DNA from: Phocaeicola_A sp963624095
GTDB lineage: Bacteria; Bacteroidota; Bacteroidia; Bacteroidales; Bacteroidaceae
DNA length: 64,000 nucleotides
Assembly (NCBI GenBank): GCA_963624095.1
Contig: CAVFNZ010000001.1
Location: 11,021-75,020, forward strand
Direction: 5' to 3'
Shown here: piece by piece, positions 52,935 through 60,845 of the stretch
Layout of the letters: each line of letters begins with the position of its first letter
How positions within the stretch are numbered: position 1 is the first letter of the stretch
Program-made: the position numbers and the translations under genes
Notes under the pieces: generated by a model
What the model was told of the DNA's origin: nothing
What the model saw: the letters and a program-made list of their open reading frames with translations, nothing else
Database searches by the model: none

Positions 52935-53017
52935 GGCGTTAATTAGACATGGTTGCAATTATTCCGTGAATCTGTCAGGCTAAAAGGCAGTTTAGCCTAA
53001 GCGGATGGAATGCTTCT

Positions 53018-53695
53018 TTACTTCTTGTTCTTGGCCTTCTTCTCCTCAATGCGTTTGTACCATTCCTGACGTTCTTTGTTCAGGTCGTAGCCACGCTTGG
53101 CAAGGTAGTTGTTGATGCGTCCCTTGTACTTGCCGAAGGCCTCGTGCTTCTTGTTGGAGTTCTCGGCATCCATAGCGAACTCACGGGCCTCCACAAGCCA
53201 TGCGTAGATTTGGGCCTTCTCCTCATCGGTGAGAGAGGGGATCATATCCAGTGTGGCATCGTAGGTCACCTTCACCACTCCGTAGGTCATGCCGTCCTTC
53301 ACGGCGGTAATCTGAGCGTCGCTGATGTAGAGTGACAGGGCGGCGGGGAAAGCGAAGTGTGAGCGGTACAAGGCTGCGTCCTTCACGGCATTGGCAGCCT
53401 TGACGGCATTGTCTTTCTCCGTGCCGCTGATGCCGGACTCCTTAATCTCCTTCACCTTTGCATCACGCACCTCGTAGATGTCGTTCAGCTCGAAGTAGCG
53501 GTTGGCAATGATGTTGCGTACCTCTTTCGCTACAGTGGTGTCGGCAATGCCGAGCTTGTCCACGATCTTTTGCGAACGCTTCACGATGCTCTCTACATAC
53601 TTAGGGTCGCGGTCTTTACTGTTGAGTTCCACCGCCTGCGCCGTTATGGCGAAGCAGGCGAGGAACAGGTAGAGTATAGAATGTTTCATCTTCAT
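53018..53695 (-). CDS. DUF3826 domain protein, exported
   Basis: A 225-residue exported protein (signal peptide LYLFLACFAITAQA) made of one DUF3826 domain. The helical N-terminal half includes KRSQKIVDKLGIADTTVAKEV; the C-terminal half includes DGMTYGVVKVTY and PSLTDEEKAQIYAWLVEARE, with a Lys-rich tail. Function unknown. Two facts tie it to pectin use: it follows the pectate lyase by 10 bp, and the same domain is fused to the hydrolase at 43391. I chose ATG 53695; an upstream ATG at 53713 would add six charged residues. Confidence 0.8.
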   Translation of the reverse strand: MKMKHSILYLFLACFAITAQAVELNSKDRDPKYVESIVKRSQKIVDKLGIADTTVAKEVRNIIANRYFELNDIYEVRDAKVKEIKESGISGTEKDNAVKAANAVKDAALYRSHFAFPAALSLYISDAQITAVKDGMTYGVVKVTYDATLDMIPSLTDEEKAQIYAWLVEAREFAMDAENSNKKHEAFGKYKGRINNYLAKRGYDLNKERQEWYKRIEEKKAKNKK

Positions 53696-53723
53696 TTTCG
53701 TTTTTCGTATCAACCGTTGTGAA

Positions 53724-55457
53724 TTACATCAGTTTGCCCTTCTCGGCCAACGTGTCGTAGTTGTTGCGCAGGTCGGTCCAGTCAATCTTGTACTTCGTGC
53801 TGATACCGTTGATGTACTTCTCGATGTTGGTGTATCCGTCACCGGTGCAGTCCTTGTTGGCATCGCTCGGGTCATTGGGGTCTAACCCGTTGGCTATCTC
53901 CCATTCATCGGGCATGCCGTCGTTGTCTGAGTCAACATAGGGAGTACCTTTGTACTCGGGGTAGCCGCCCATCTGACGGATGTCTGTGATGATGCCCTGC
54001 TTGTATGAATCTTTGGCACGGGAGCGGTATTTGAAAGTTCCCTTTTCGTCCTTCGACTTGTCTGCCAGTCCATAGAGTGGTTCGTAGTAATCCTTCGCCA
54101 TCTTCTTGTCGTAGTAAGCCTCGTTGGTGCGGACCTCCTGGATGATGTGCTCATCGATGATGTCGCGGCAAGGGATGTTGGCGCCCACGTTGCGCAGTAC
54201 ATAGTTGTATGCTTCGTTGGCGGACGTGATGGTAATGTAGGGCATCTCGAACGGCTCACTGACACGCATATATTCGGTGTGTCCTTCCGTGTTTGGCTCA
54301 GTCTCAATCTGGATACCTCCGGCCCAGTTGTCCGCGGTAATTTCGGGATAACCCTCTATGATATTGCCGTTGGCGTAGACGCGTCCGTATTGTTTGTAGT
54401 TCAGTTTGCTGCGTCCCGATTCGGGCTTCAGGATGCGGTGGCCCACATTGCCGGTCTTTGTGGTAGCTGGCCCCGGTTTGTAGTAGTTGTTAATCATGTT
54501 GAACATGGCGGTGTAGTCACCACCGTCTGATGAACGGTGTACCCAGTTGAAGACCACGTTGTTGACGAAGTTGAACACACCGTTCCAACCGATAGAGGGG
54601 TTTCGTCCCGCATTGCTGGCCCACAGGTTGCGCATGAAGGCGCAGTTCTCACCTCCCAGTGTGCTGCCGAAAGCATGCTTATAGGTATCCAACGCTTTGG
54701 CGGAAATGGTGTTCTGAATGGTCACGTTCACCGTGGGCAGTTTCTGCTTGGTGGTTTCGTATTGCCCTTCACTGGGGTCGTACATGTGGCGATAGAAGGA
54801 GATGTTCTCGTCCAGTCCCCAAGAGCAAGAGCAGTGGTCAATCATGATGTTACCCACTGGGTTGCCGCCGAAAGCGTCATCGCGGCTGGTCACATCGGTG
54901 ATGCCACGGCGGAAACGCATATGGCGCACCACCACATCGTGCGTATCTACGCTGAATGTCTCACCGGCAATGCAGACTCCGTCTCCCGGAGCGGTCTGTC
55001 CGGCAATGGTGATATAGGGGGCCTTTACGCTGATAGGCGATTCAAGTTGGATAATGCCGGAAACGTTGAACACAACGATTCGTGCACCGCCGGCTTCGCA
55101 AGCTTCGCGGAAGGAACCGGGACCGCTGTCGTTGAGGTTGGTAACGGTGATGACACGACCGCCTCGTCCTCCGAACGAATACATACCGCCACCTTCCGCT
55201 CCGGGGAAGGCCGGGATGCGTGCCTGTGGCAAGTCACACGGACGGGCTGCCCAAGGGATGTAGGGGCGACCCTCTTTAGCTTCTTTCTGTACAATAGGAA
55301 GGGCTTTTGCCCATGCCTCACTCGCTGCTCTGGATGCCTTGGCACGCTTCTCTGCATGCTCTTTAGCGGCTTCCGGAGACACTGACGGATACTGCGCATA
55401 TGCTGCCGAGCAGAGCAGACCCGTGCAAAGGACGCTTAAAACGTATTTTTTCATCAT
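53724..55457 (-). CDS. Pectate lyase, PL1 type, exported
   Basis: A 577-residue exported protein (signal to about residue 22). An Ala/Lys-rich helix (residues 28-60) leads to a right-handed beta-helix that begins IPAFPGAEGGGMYSFGGRGG and continues ITVTNLNDSGPGSFREAC and VVRHMRFRRG. IDHCSCSWGLDENIS carries residues typical of the PL1 Ca/catalytic cleft. Near the C-terminus, DSDNDGMPDEWEIANG and DCTGDGYTNIEKYING are Ca-binding loops of the thrombospondin type 3 or dockerin-like kind. It cleaves polygalacturonate by beta-elimination outside the cytoplasm. The RG-II region of B. thetaiotaomicron also contains a PL1. Confidence 0.9.
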   Translation of the reverse strand: MMKKYVLSVLCTGLLCSAAYAQYPSVSPEAAKEHAEKRAKASRAASEAWAKALPIVQKEAKEGRPYIPWAARPCDLPQARIPAFPGAEGGGMYSFGGRGGRVITVTNLNDSGPGSFREACEAGGARIVVFNVSGIIQLESPISVKAPYITIAGQTAPGDGVCIAGETFSVDTHDVVVRHMRFRRGITDVTSRDDAFGGNPVGNIMIDHCSCSWGLDENISFYRHMYDPSEGQYETTKQKLPTVNVTIQNTISAKALDTYKHAFGSTLGGENCAFMRNLWASNAGRNPSIGWNGVFNFVNNVVFNWVHRSSDGGDYTAMFNMINNYYKPGPATTKTGNVGHRILKPESGRSKLNYKQYGRVYANGNIIEGYPEITADNWAGGIQIETEPNTEGHTEYMRVSEPFEMPYITITSANEAYNYVLRNVGANIPCRDIIDEHIIQEVRTNEAYYDKKMAKDYYEPLYGLADKSKDEKGTFKYRSRAKDSYKQGIITDIRQMGGYPEYKGTPYVDSDNDGMPDEWEIANGLDPNDPSDANKDCTGDGYTNIEKYINGISTKYKIDWTDLRNNYDTLAEKGKLM

Positions 55458-55557
55458 ATCGGATAAGTTTGTTTATAAATAGTTCTGCTCCTTAGACATT
55501 ACCGAGTCTGTAAGGTTATATCGGGATGTCGGCATTTTGCATTCTTTAACCAAATGC

Positions 55558-56235
55558 CTACATCTCCTCACGAGTGTAGGCAATGGCGCGGTTGAGGTAG
55601 TCAAGGAAGGGCTTGGTGGTGTGGAAAGCGTCAGCTACTTGTTGTAGCAAGTCGGGAGTGAGAATGGCTTTGCGGCCTGGTTCCCAAACCAAACAGTAGG
55701 AGCGTAGGCGCAAATATTCGCTGTATGGAGCATCGGGGGCGAAACCTTTCGGGTTGCGCTTCAGACTGTCCGAACGGTCGAGCTGGAAGAGTGGGGCGGC
55801 GTTGACGATGCGCTCGAAGTCCCCCTCTCCGTCACGGATGTCTTCTCGGATGGTCTTCAGTACGGCAGGCTCGAAGCAGTAGTGGCCGCTGGCCAACAAG
55901 TTGCCTCCGGGGAATCCACCCTTTTGAGGACCAACCTGAAAATAATATCCGGCAAATCCCGATTTCTTTCCTCCTTTGACGATAAAAGCTCCCATATGCG
56001 TCTTGTAGGGAGTCTTGTCGTCCGAGAAGCGCGTGTCGCGGTAGATGCGATAGGTGCAATCCTTGGCCGTAAGATTGTCGACTGTCGGGTCGAACTTTGC
56101 GATTTCCTTTACAAGTGCATCCGTAAATGTGTCGAATCGGCATTGTGCGGCTTGGTATTCCGCTTTGTGCTCGTGGAACCAAGCGCGGTTATTGTTGCGC
56201 TGCAGTTCCGACAGGAATCCGATAACCTCTTTCAT
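55558..56235 (-). CDS. DUF2461 family protein
   Basis: A 225-residue soluble protein of the DUF2461/TIGR02453 family. It shows the opening FLSELQRNNNRAWFHEHKAEYQ, then YRIYRDTRFSDDKTPYKTHMGAFI and the GYYFQVGPQKGGFPGGNL block. No function is established for this family that I know of. It has no signal peptide, unlike its neighbours (GH43, 37 bp upstream; pectate lyase downstream), so it is unlikely to act on the polymer directly. Confidence 0.9.
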   Translation of the reverse strand: MKEVIGFLSELQRNNNRAWFHEHKAEYQAAQCRFDTFTDALVKEIAKFDPTVDNLTAKDCTYRIYRDTRFSDDKTPYKTHMGAFIVKGGKKSGFAGYYFQVGPQKGGFPGGNLLASGHYCFEPAVLKTIREDIRDGEGDFERIVNAAPLFQLDRSDSLKRNPKGFAPDAPYSEYLRLRSYCLVWEPGRKAILTPDLLQQVADAFHTTKPFLDYLNRAIAYTREEM

Positions 56236-56272
56236 CTTCAGTGTTTATTTGTGGTGTCTTGCCAATGAAGGT

Positions 56273-57586
56273 TCACTCATGTGTGAAGGGTTTCCATACC
56301 TCGTTCCATTTCTCTTCCCATCCTTTCTTCGATTCCTCGGGAACAAAAGGTTGGTCCTTGTCGGGTATCACACGTCCGGATGTGCAGAAACGTACCTTCA
56401 CAAAGCCGACCTTCTCCCGGAAGTGCGCTTGTGTGTCGTTACCGAAGATGCTGCACCACCAGTTACCGTCCCTGTCCTGAAAGAACCCGGTGCCACCTCC
56501 GCAAGGAACCGCTTCGTGGCGCATACGATAAGGACCGTAGATGTTGTCCGCCACAGCGATGCAGGGAGAGTATCGTTTTTCGTAGGAGTCCGCTCCTCCC
56601 GCATAGTATTTGCCGTTATGCTTGAAGATGGTTGCGCCCTCATGTGCAAGGTCTTTGCATCCGGAGCGTTTAGGGCAGCTTGAGGCATGATGGGCGGGGT
56701 CGAGGTCATACTCCGCCACACTGATTTTTCTGAAAGGAGTGGCGAATCCGCTCATGTCGTCTTTCAGCCGGGCGATGTAGTCACCTCCTGCATAGGTGAA
56801 ATAGACACTTCCGTCAGTATCTTCGAACAATGTCCCGTCAATGCCGTCCGCAATAGGTCCTTCGTAGCTGAAGGCGTTGACGTACGGGCCGTCCGGCCGT
56901 CCTGTGGAACTTTTGATGATGCCGATGCCTCCCGGACACATGCTGTAAACGATGTAGTAGTTGCCTTTTATGTAATGTATCTCCGGAGCCCATACGGCAC
57001 GAGTGGCTCTCCGTGGATGCTTGCGCCAGCGGCGTACCCAGTCGGGAGCCTCGGTGTCTATCTCCCAGACCAACCCCAGATAGTCCCATTTGCGAAGGTC
57101 GGCCGAACGCCACAGTTCGATACCTTGCGCCCACGCCCAGATGTTGTCGCCCGACGAACCGGTGAGGTAGTACAGACCGTCACCGCCGACCGTCACCACA
57201 CCGTCGCGCAGATGCACGTCCAATGCCGGAACGATGGGAGGGAGAAGTCCTTTGTCCACCGCCAGACCACTCTTCGGGAATTCCATCGGAGTGTATTCCG
57301 GTCTCATGTACTCCCCGTCGTATCTCACTCCGTTGGAACCACTTATCCAACCGCCCCGACCATCACCGATGACGGGATGTCCTGCCCCGCTCACACCGCG
57401 GAAGCACTTGGCCCAGGCAATCTCTTCAGTGGGGGCAACGTAATCTGAGTCGCTCAACGCTACGGGTTTGTTCAACTGCGGGAGGTTTGCCGCTTCCTGA
57501 GCATGGCAAGGGTTGGCGAGCAAGGCGCAGATGAGCATGCCGCCAAGATGTTTGATTTTCGCTTTGTTCATAAGTGTATATTTCAT
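56273..57586 (-). CDS. GH43 family glycosidase, exported
   Basis: A 437-residue exported five-bladed propeller enzyme. After the signal peptide (ending NPCHA) come PALDVHLRDGVVTVGGDGLYYLTG (catalytic base region near 105), RAVWAPEIHYIKGNYYIVYSM, GIDGTLFEDTDGSVYFTYAG and LAHEGATIFKHNGKYYA (acid Glu region). Members are mostly arabinofuranosidases, xylosidases or galactosidases. The context suggests a pectin side chain, and B. thetaiotaomicron has a GH43 in its RG-II locus. It begins only 14 bp after the argB stop. Met6 (57571) is an alternative start. Confidence 0.88.
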   Translation of the reverse strand: MKYTLMNKAKIKHLGGMLICALLANPCHAQEAANLPQLNKPVALSDSDYVAPTEEIAWAKCFRGVSGAGHPVIGDGRGGWISGSNGVRYDGEYMRPEYTPMEFPKSGLAVDKGLLPPIVPALDVHLRDGVVTVGGDGLYYLTGSSGDNIWAWAQGIELWRSADLRKWDYLGLVWEIDTEAPDWVRRWRKHPRRATRAVWAPEIHYIKGNYYIVYSMCPGGIGIIKSSTGRPDGPYVNAFSYEGPIADGIDGTLFEDTDGSVYFTYAGGDYIARLKDDMSGFATPFRKISVAEYDLDPAHHASSCPKRSGCKDLAHEGATIFKHNGKYYAGGADSYEKRYSPCIAVADNIYGPYRMRHEAVPCGGGTGFFQDRDGNWWCSIFGNDTQAHFREKVGFVKVRFCTSGRVIPDKDQPFVPEESKKGWEEKWNEVWKPFTHE

Positions 57587-57600
57587 GGTTTACTCTTTGT

Positions 57601-58371
57601 TTATCGGATGACGGTGCCTTGCGTGCCGTCAATGGCAGAGGCCTGTGTGATGACCACTTTCGCCACACCTGCCTGTAGCGCGTCGAAGGCGTTGTCCAAC
57701 TTGGGAATCATGCCCCCTTGTATGACACCCTCCTGCACGTAACGGTCAAAGTCCGAGCGGCGGATTTCCGCAATCACGCTGTCATCGTCCTTCTCGTCAC
57801 GCAGCACGCCTCTCTTCTCGAAACAGTAGATTAATGTCACGTCGAACAGGGAGGCCAAGGCTTTGGCCGTTTCGCCTGCAATCGTGTCGGCATTGGTGTT
57901 GAGGATGTTGCCCTGCCCATCGTGTGTGAGCGGAGCCATCACGGGCACGATGCCTTTGCGGATGAGTTCGGCCAGTAATTCGCCGTTCACCTTCTCCACA
58001 TCGCCTACGAAGCCGTAGTCTACCTCCTTGACGGGACGTTTCACGGAGCGTATCACATCCATGTCCGCTCCTGTCAGTCCCAGTGCGTTCACCCCCTTGG
58101 CTTGGAGCCCCGCCACGATATTCTTGTTTACCAGTCCGCCATACACCATTGTCACCACCTTCAGCGTCTCTTCGTCGGTGATGCGTCGGCCGTTGACCAT
58201 CCGGCTCTCTATACCCAGTTTAGCCGCTATCGTGGTGGCGGAACGTCCTCCGCCATGCACCAGCAGCTTGTGCCCTTTGATGGCGGAGAAGTCCGTGAGG
58301 AGCTGTTGCAGCGTGTTGCTCTCTTCCACAATCTTTCCACCCACTTTGATAATGGTAAGTGCTTCTTTCAT
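57601..58371 (-). CDS. argB: Acetylglutamate kinase
   Basis: A 256-residue amino acid kinase that phosphorylates N-acetylglutamate in arginine synthesis. Marks are VKVGGKIVEES (phosphate loop with Lys), LVHGGGRSATTIAAKLG, RITDEETLKVVTMVYGG, and NTNADTIAGETAKAL near residue 160. Length is normal. The N-terminal form suits the feedback-insensitive group, but I would not press that. It lies 21 bp after speA, pairing arginine synthesis with arginine decarboxylation. Confidence 0.95.
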   Translation of the reverse strand: MKEALTIIKVGGKIVEESNTLQQLLTDFSAIKGHKLLVHGGGRSATTIAAKLGIESRMVNGRRITDEETLKVVTMVYGGLVNKNIVAGLQAKGVNALGLTGADMDVIRSVKRPVKEVDYGFVGDVEKVNGELLAELIRKGIVPVMAPLTHDGQGNILNTNADTIAGETAKALASLFDVTLIYCFEKRGVLRDEKDDDSVIAEIRRSDFDRYVQEGVIQGGMIPKLDNAFDALQAGVAKVVITQASAIDGTQGTVIR

Positions 58372-58392
58372 CTCGTTCTGTTCCGTTTGCTT

Positions 58393-60288
58393 CTATTCCA
58401 AATAAGTATATCCGTAGAGCCCCGACCGATAGTTGCTGAGGAACTCCTTGCCCTCTTCCACGGTGATGATGCCTTCCTTCACGGACTTGCTCACCCAGGT
58501 CTCCAACGTGCGGACCAATTTCTTGGGACTGTACTGCACATAGTCGAGCACCTCGGCAACCGTCTCTCCATCAATCAGCTGGTCGATGGTGTATCCCTTC
58601 TCGTCCACCGAGATGTGTACGGCGTTGGTATCACCGAAGAGGTTGTGCATATCGCCCAAAATCTCTTGGTAGGCACCCACCAGGAAGACTCCTATGTAAT
58701 AAGGCTCTTTGTTCTTGAGCGAATGTACGGGCAGATAACTGGTCGTCATGCTGCCTGCCGTCACGAAGTTGGCAATCTTGCCATCCGAGTCGCACGTCAT
58801 ATCCTGCAACGTAGCGTTGCGGTCGGGCTTTTCGTCAAGTCGTTGGATAGGCATGATGGGGAATATCTGGTCGATAGCCCAAGAGTCCGGCAACGACTGA
58901 AACAGTGAGAAGTTGCAGAAATATTTGTCCGCCAACAGCTTGCCCAGTTTACGGAACTCTTCAGGCGCGTGTTTCATGCCCGACGCTATTTGGTTGATTT
59001 CGCGAGTGACAGACCAGTAGAGTTTCTCTATCTGAGCCCGTGTCTTCAAGTCCACAATGCCGTGGCTGAAGAGGTCGAGGGCCTCTTCGCGTATCTGTTG
59101 GGCATCGTGCCAAGGTTCCAACATGCGGTTTTGGTTCAGGTTGTCCCAGATTTGGTAAAGCTCCTGAACCAATTCGTGGTCTGTGGGACCGGCTTCCCAT
59201 TCCTCGTCCATCTCGGGTAGGCTGGCGGTCTCCAACACCTCAAAGATAAGTACGGAGTGATGAGCCGTCAGCGATCGCCCTCCCTCGGTGACAATGTTCG
59301 GATGGGGTATGTTGTTCTTGTCCGCAGCGTCCACGAAGGTGGACACCGAGTCGTTGACATACTCCTGGATGGAGTAGTTCACACTGCTCTCGCTGCTGGA
59401 CGAACGACTGCCGTCGTAGTCCACACCCAAGCCTCCTCCTATGTCCACGAAGCTGATGTTGAATCCCATGGCATGGAGTTGCACATAGAACTGCGACGCT
59501 TCGCGCAAGGCTGTTTTGATGCGGCGTATCTTGGTTATCTGGCTGCCGATGTGGAAATGAATCAGCTTGAGGCACTCTTTCATCTCCTTCTTCTCCAGGA
59601 AGTCGAGAGCTTCGAGCAGCTCACTGGATGTCAATCCGAACTTGCTGGCATCTCCGCCACTCTCTTCCCATTTGCCGCTGCCCGACGAGGCCAGCTTGAT
59701 GCGGATACCGATGTTGGGGAGCACGTTGAGCCGCTTGGCCATGCGGGCGATGAGGCGCAGCTCGTTGAGTTTCTCCACTACCAGGAAGACGCGTTTCCCC
59801 ATCTTCTGGGCGAGCAAGGCCAACTCGATGTAGCTCTCGTCCTTGTATCCGTTGCAGATGATGAGCGAGTCGCTGTCGGTGTTCATGGCAATCACGGCGT
59901 GCAGTTCAGGCTTGGAACCGGCTTCCAGTCCTAAGTTGAACTTCTTTCCGTGGCTGATGATTTCCTCCACCACGGGGCGCATCTGGTTCACCTTAATCGG
60001 GTAGATGATAAAGTTTTCGGCTTTGTAATTGTACTCTTTGGCAGCCTGCGCAAAACAGTTGGCCGTCTTTTCGATGCGGTTGTCCAGAATGTCGGGAAAC
60101 CTCACGAGTACGGGTGCCGGCATGTCCCGTAGCTGTAGTTCGTCCATCAGCTCTTTCAGGTCGACTGCCGCCTCGCCCTTGCGTGGCGTAACAACTACGT
60201 GTCCTTTCTCATTGATTCCGAAATAGGGAGTTCCCCAACCAGTGATGTTGTAGAGTTCCTCAGAATCCTCGATGCGCCATTTTCTCAT
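58393..60288 (-). CDS. speA: Biosynthetic arginine decarboxylase
   Basis: A 631-residue PLP enzyme that converts arginine to agmatine for polyamine synthesis. It has the SpeA order: IIYPIKVNQMRPVVEEI (PLP-Lys near residue 100), LGLEAGSKPEL, HFHIGSQITKIRRIKTA, VDIGGGLGVDYDGSRSS and NIVTEGGRSLTAHHS. The length of about 630 is standard for the biosynthetic enzyme. It lies 29 bp after aroK and 21 bp before argB. Confidence 0.96.
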   Translation of the reverse strand: MRKWRIEDSEELYNITGWGTPYFGINEKGHVVVTPRKGEAAVDLKELMDELQLRDMPAPVLVRFPDILDNRIEKTANCFAQAAKEYNYKAENFIIYPIKVNQMRPVVEEIISHGKKFNLGLEAGSKPELHAVIAMNTDSDSLIICNGYKDESYIELALLAQKMGKRVFLVVEKLNELRLIARMAKRLNVLPNIGIRIKLASSGSGKWEESGGDASKFGLTSSELLEALDFLEKKEMKECLKLIHFHIGSQITKIRRIKTALREASQFYVQLHAMGFNISFVDIGGGLGVDYDGSRSSSSESSVNYSIQEYVNDSVSTFVDAADKNNIPHPNIVTEGGRSLTAHHSVLIFEVLETASLPEMDEEWEAGPTDHELVQELYQIWDNLNQNRMLEPWHDAQQIREEALDLFSHGIVDLKTRAQIEKLYWSVTREINQIASGMKHAPEEFRKLGKLLADKYFCNFSLFQSLPDSWAIDQIFPIMPIQRLDEKPDRNATLQDMTCDSDGKIANFVTAGSMTTSYLPVHSLKNKEPYYIGVFLVGAYQEILGDMHNLFGDTNAVHISVDEKGYTIDQLIDGETVAEVLDYVQYSPKKLVRTLETWVSKSVKEGIITVEEGKEFLSNYRSGLYGYTYLE

Positions 60289-60317
60289 TTCTCAATTATA
60301 TAAAAGGTATTTGATAT

Positions 60318-60845
60318 TTATAGTTTCAGTAACTTGCGTAACTCCTGGATGGAGTTGTCAATGCGTGCCGCACTGTTGAGCAGGGTGACATCGAACGTAT
60401 GTTTGGCCTGTGTGTAGTAAGGCTCGCGTTGACGCAGCGAATCTTCGATGAACTGCGTCAGCTCCTCGTCGCTCTTTCCTGCCAGCAGGGGCCGCTTTTG
60501 CTTCCCCATTTTCAGGTGGCGCGACAGTACGTCCGGTGCTGCCTTCAGGTAGATTGTCTCGGCCTGGTGGTTCATGTACTCCATATTGTCGAAGAAACAA
60601 GGCGTGCCACCTCCGGCGGAGATGATGACATCCTCGAACTCCGCCACCTCGTGGAGCATGGACCGCTCTATCTTGCGGAAACCCTCTTCACCCCGTTCGG
60701 CGAACAATTCCGAAACGGTTTTGCAGAAGCGGTTCTCAATGTACCAGTCGAGGTCGAAGAAGGGGAGCCCCAGCTCTTTCGACAGCTTCTTGCCGAGTGT
60801 GGTCTTGCCTGCACCCATGTATCCTATCAGAATGATGCGAATCAT
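60318..60845 (-). CDS. aroK: Shikimate kinase
   Basis: A 175-residue P-loop kinase: GYMGAGKTTLGKKLS (Walker A, residues 8-22), FFDLDWYIENRF (shikimate-binding Asp), AGGGTPCFFDN, and the lid Arg region MGKQKRPLL. It makes shikimate 3-phosphate for aromatic amino acids. Its ATG overlaps the topA stop by 4 bp. Confidence 0.96.
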   Translation of the reverse strand: MIRIILIGYMGAGKTTLGKKLSKELGLPFFDLDWYIENRFCKTVSELFAERGEEGFRKIERSMLHEVAEFEDVIISAGGGTPCFFDNMEYMNHQAETIYLKAAPDVLSRHLKMGKQKRPLLAGKSDEELTQFIEDSLRQREPYYTQAKHTFDVTLLNSAARIDNSIQELRKLLKL

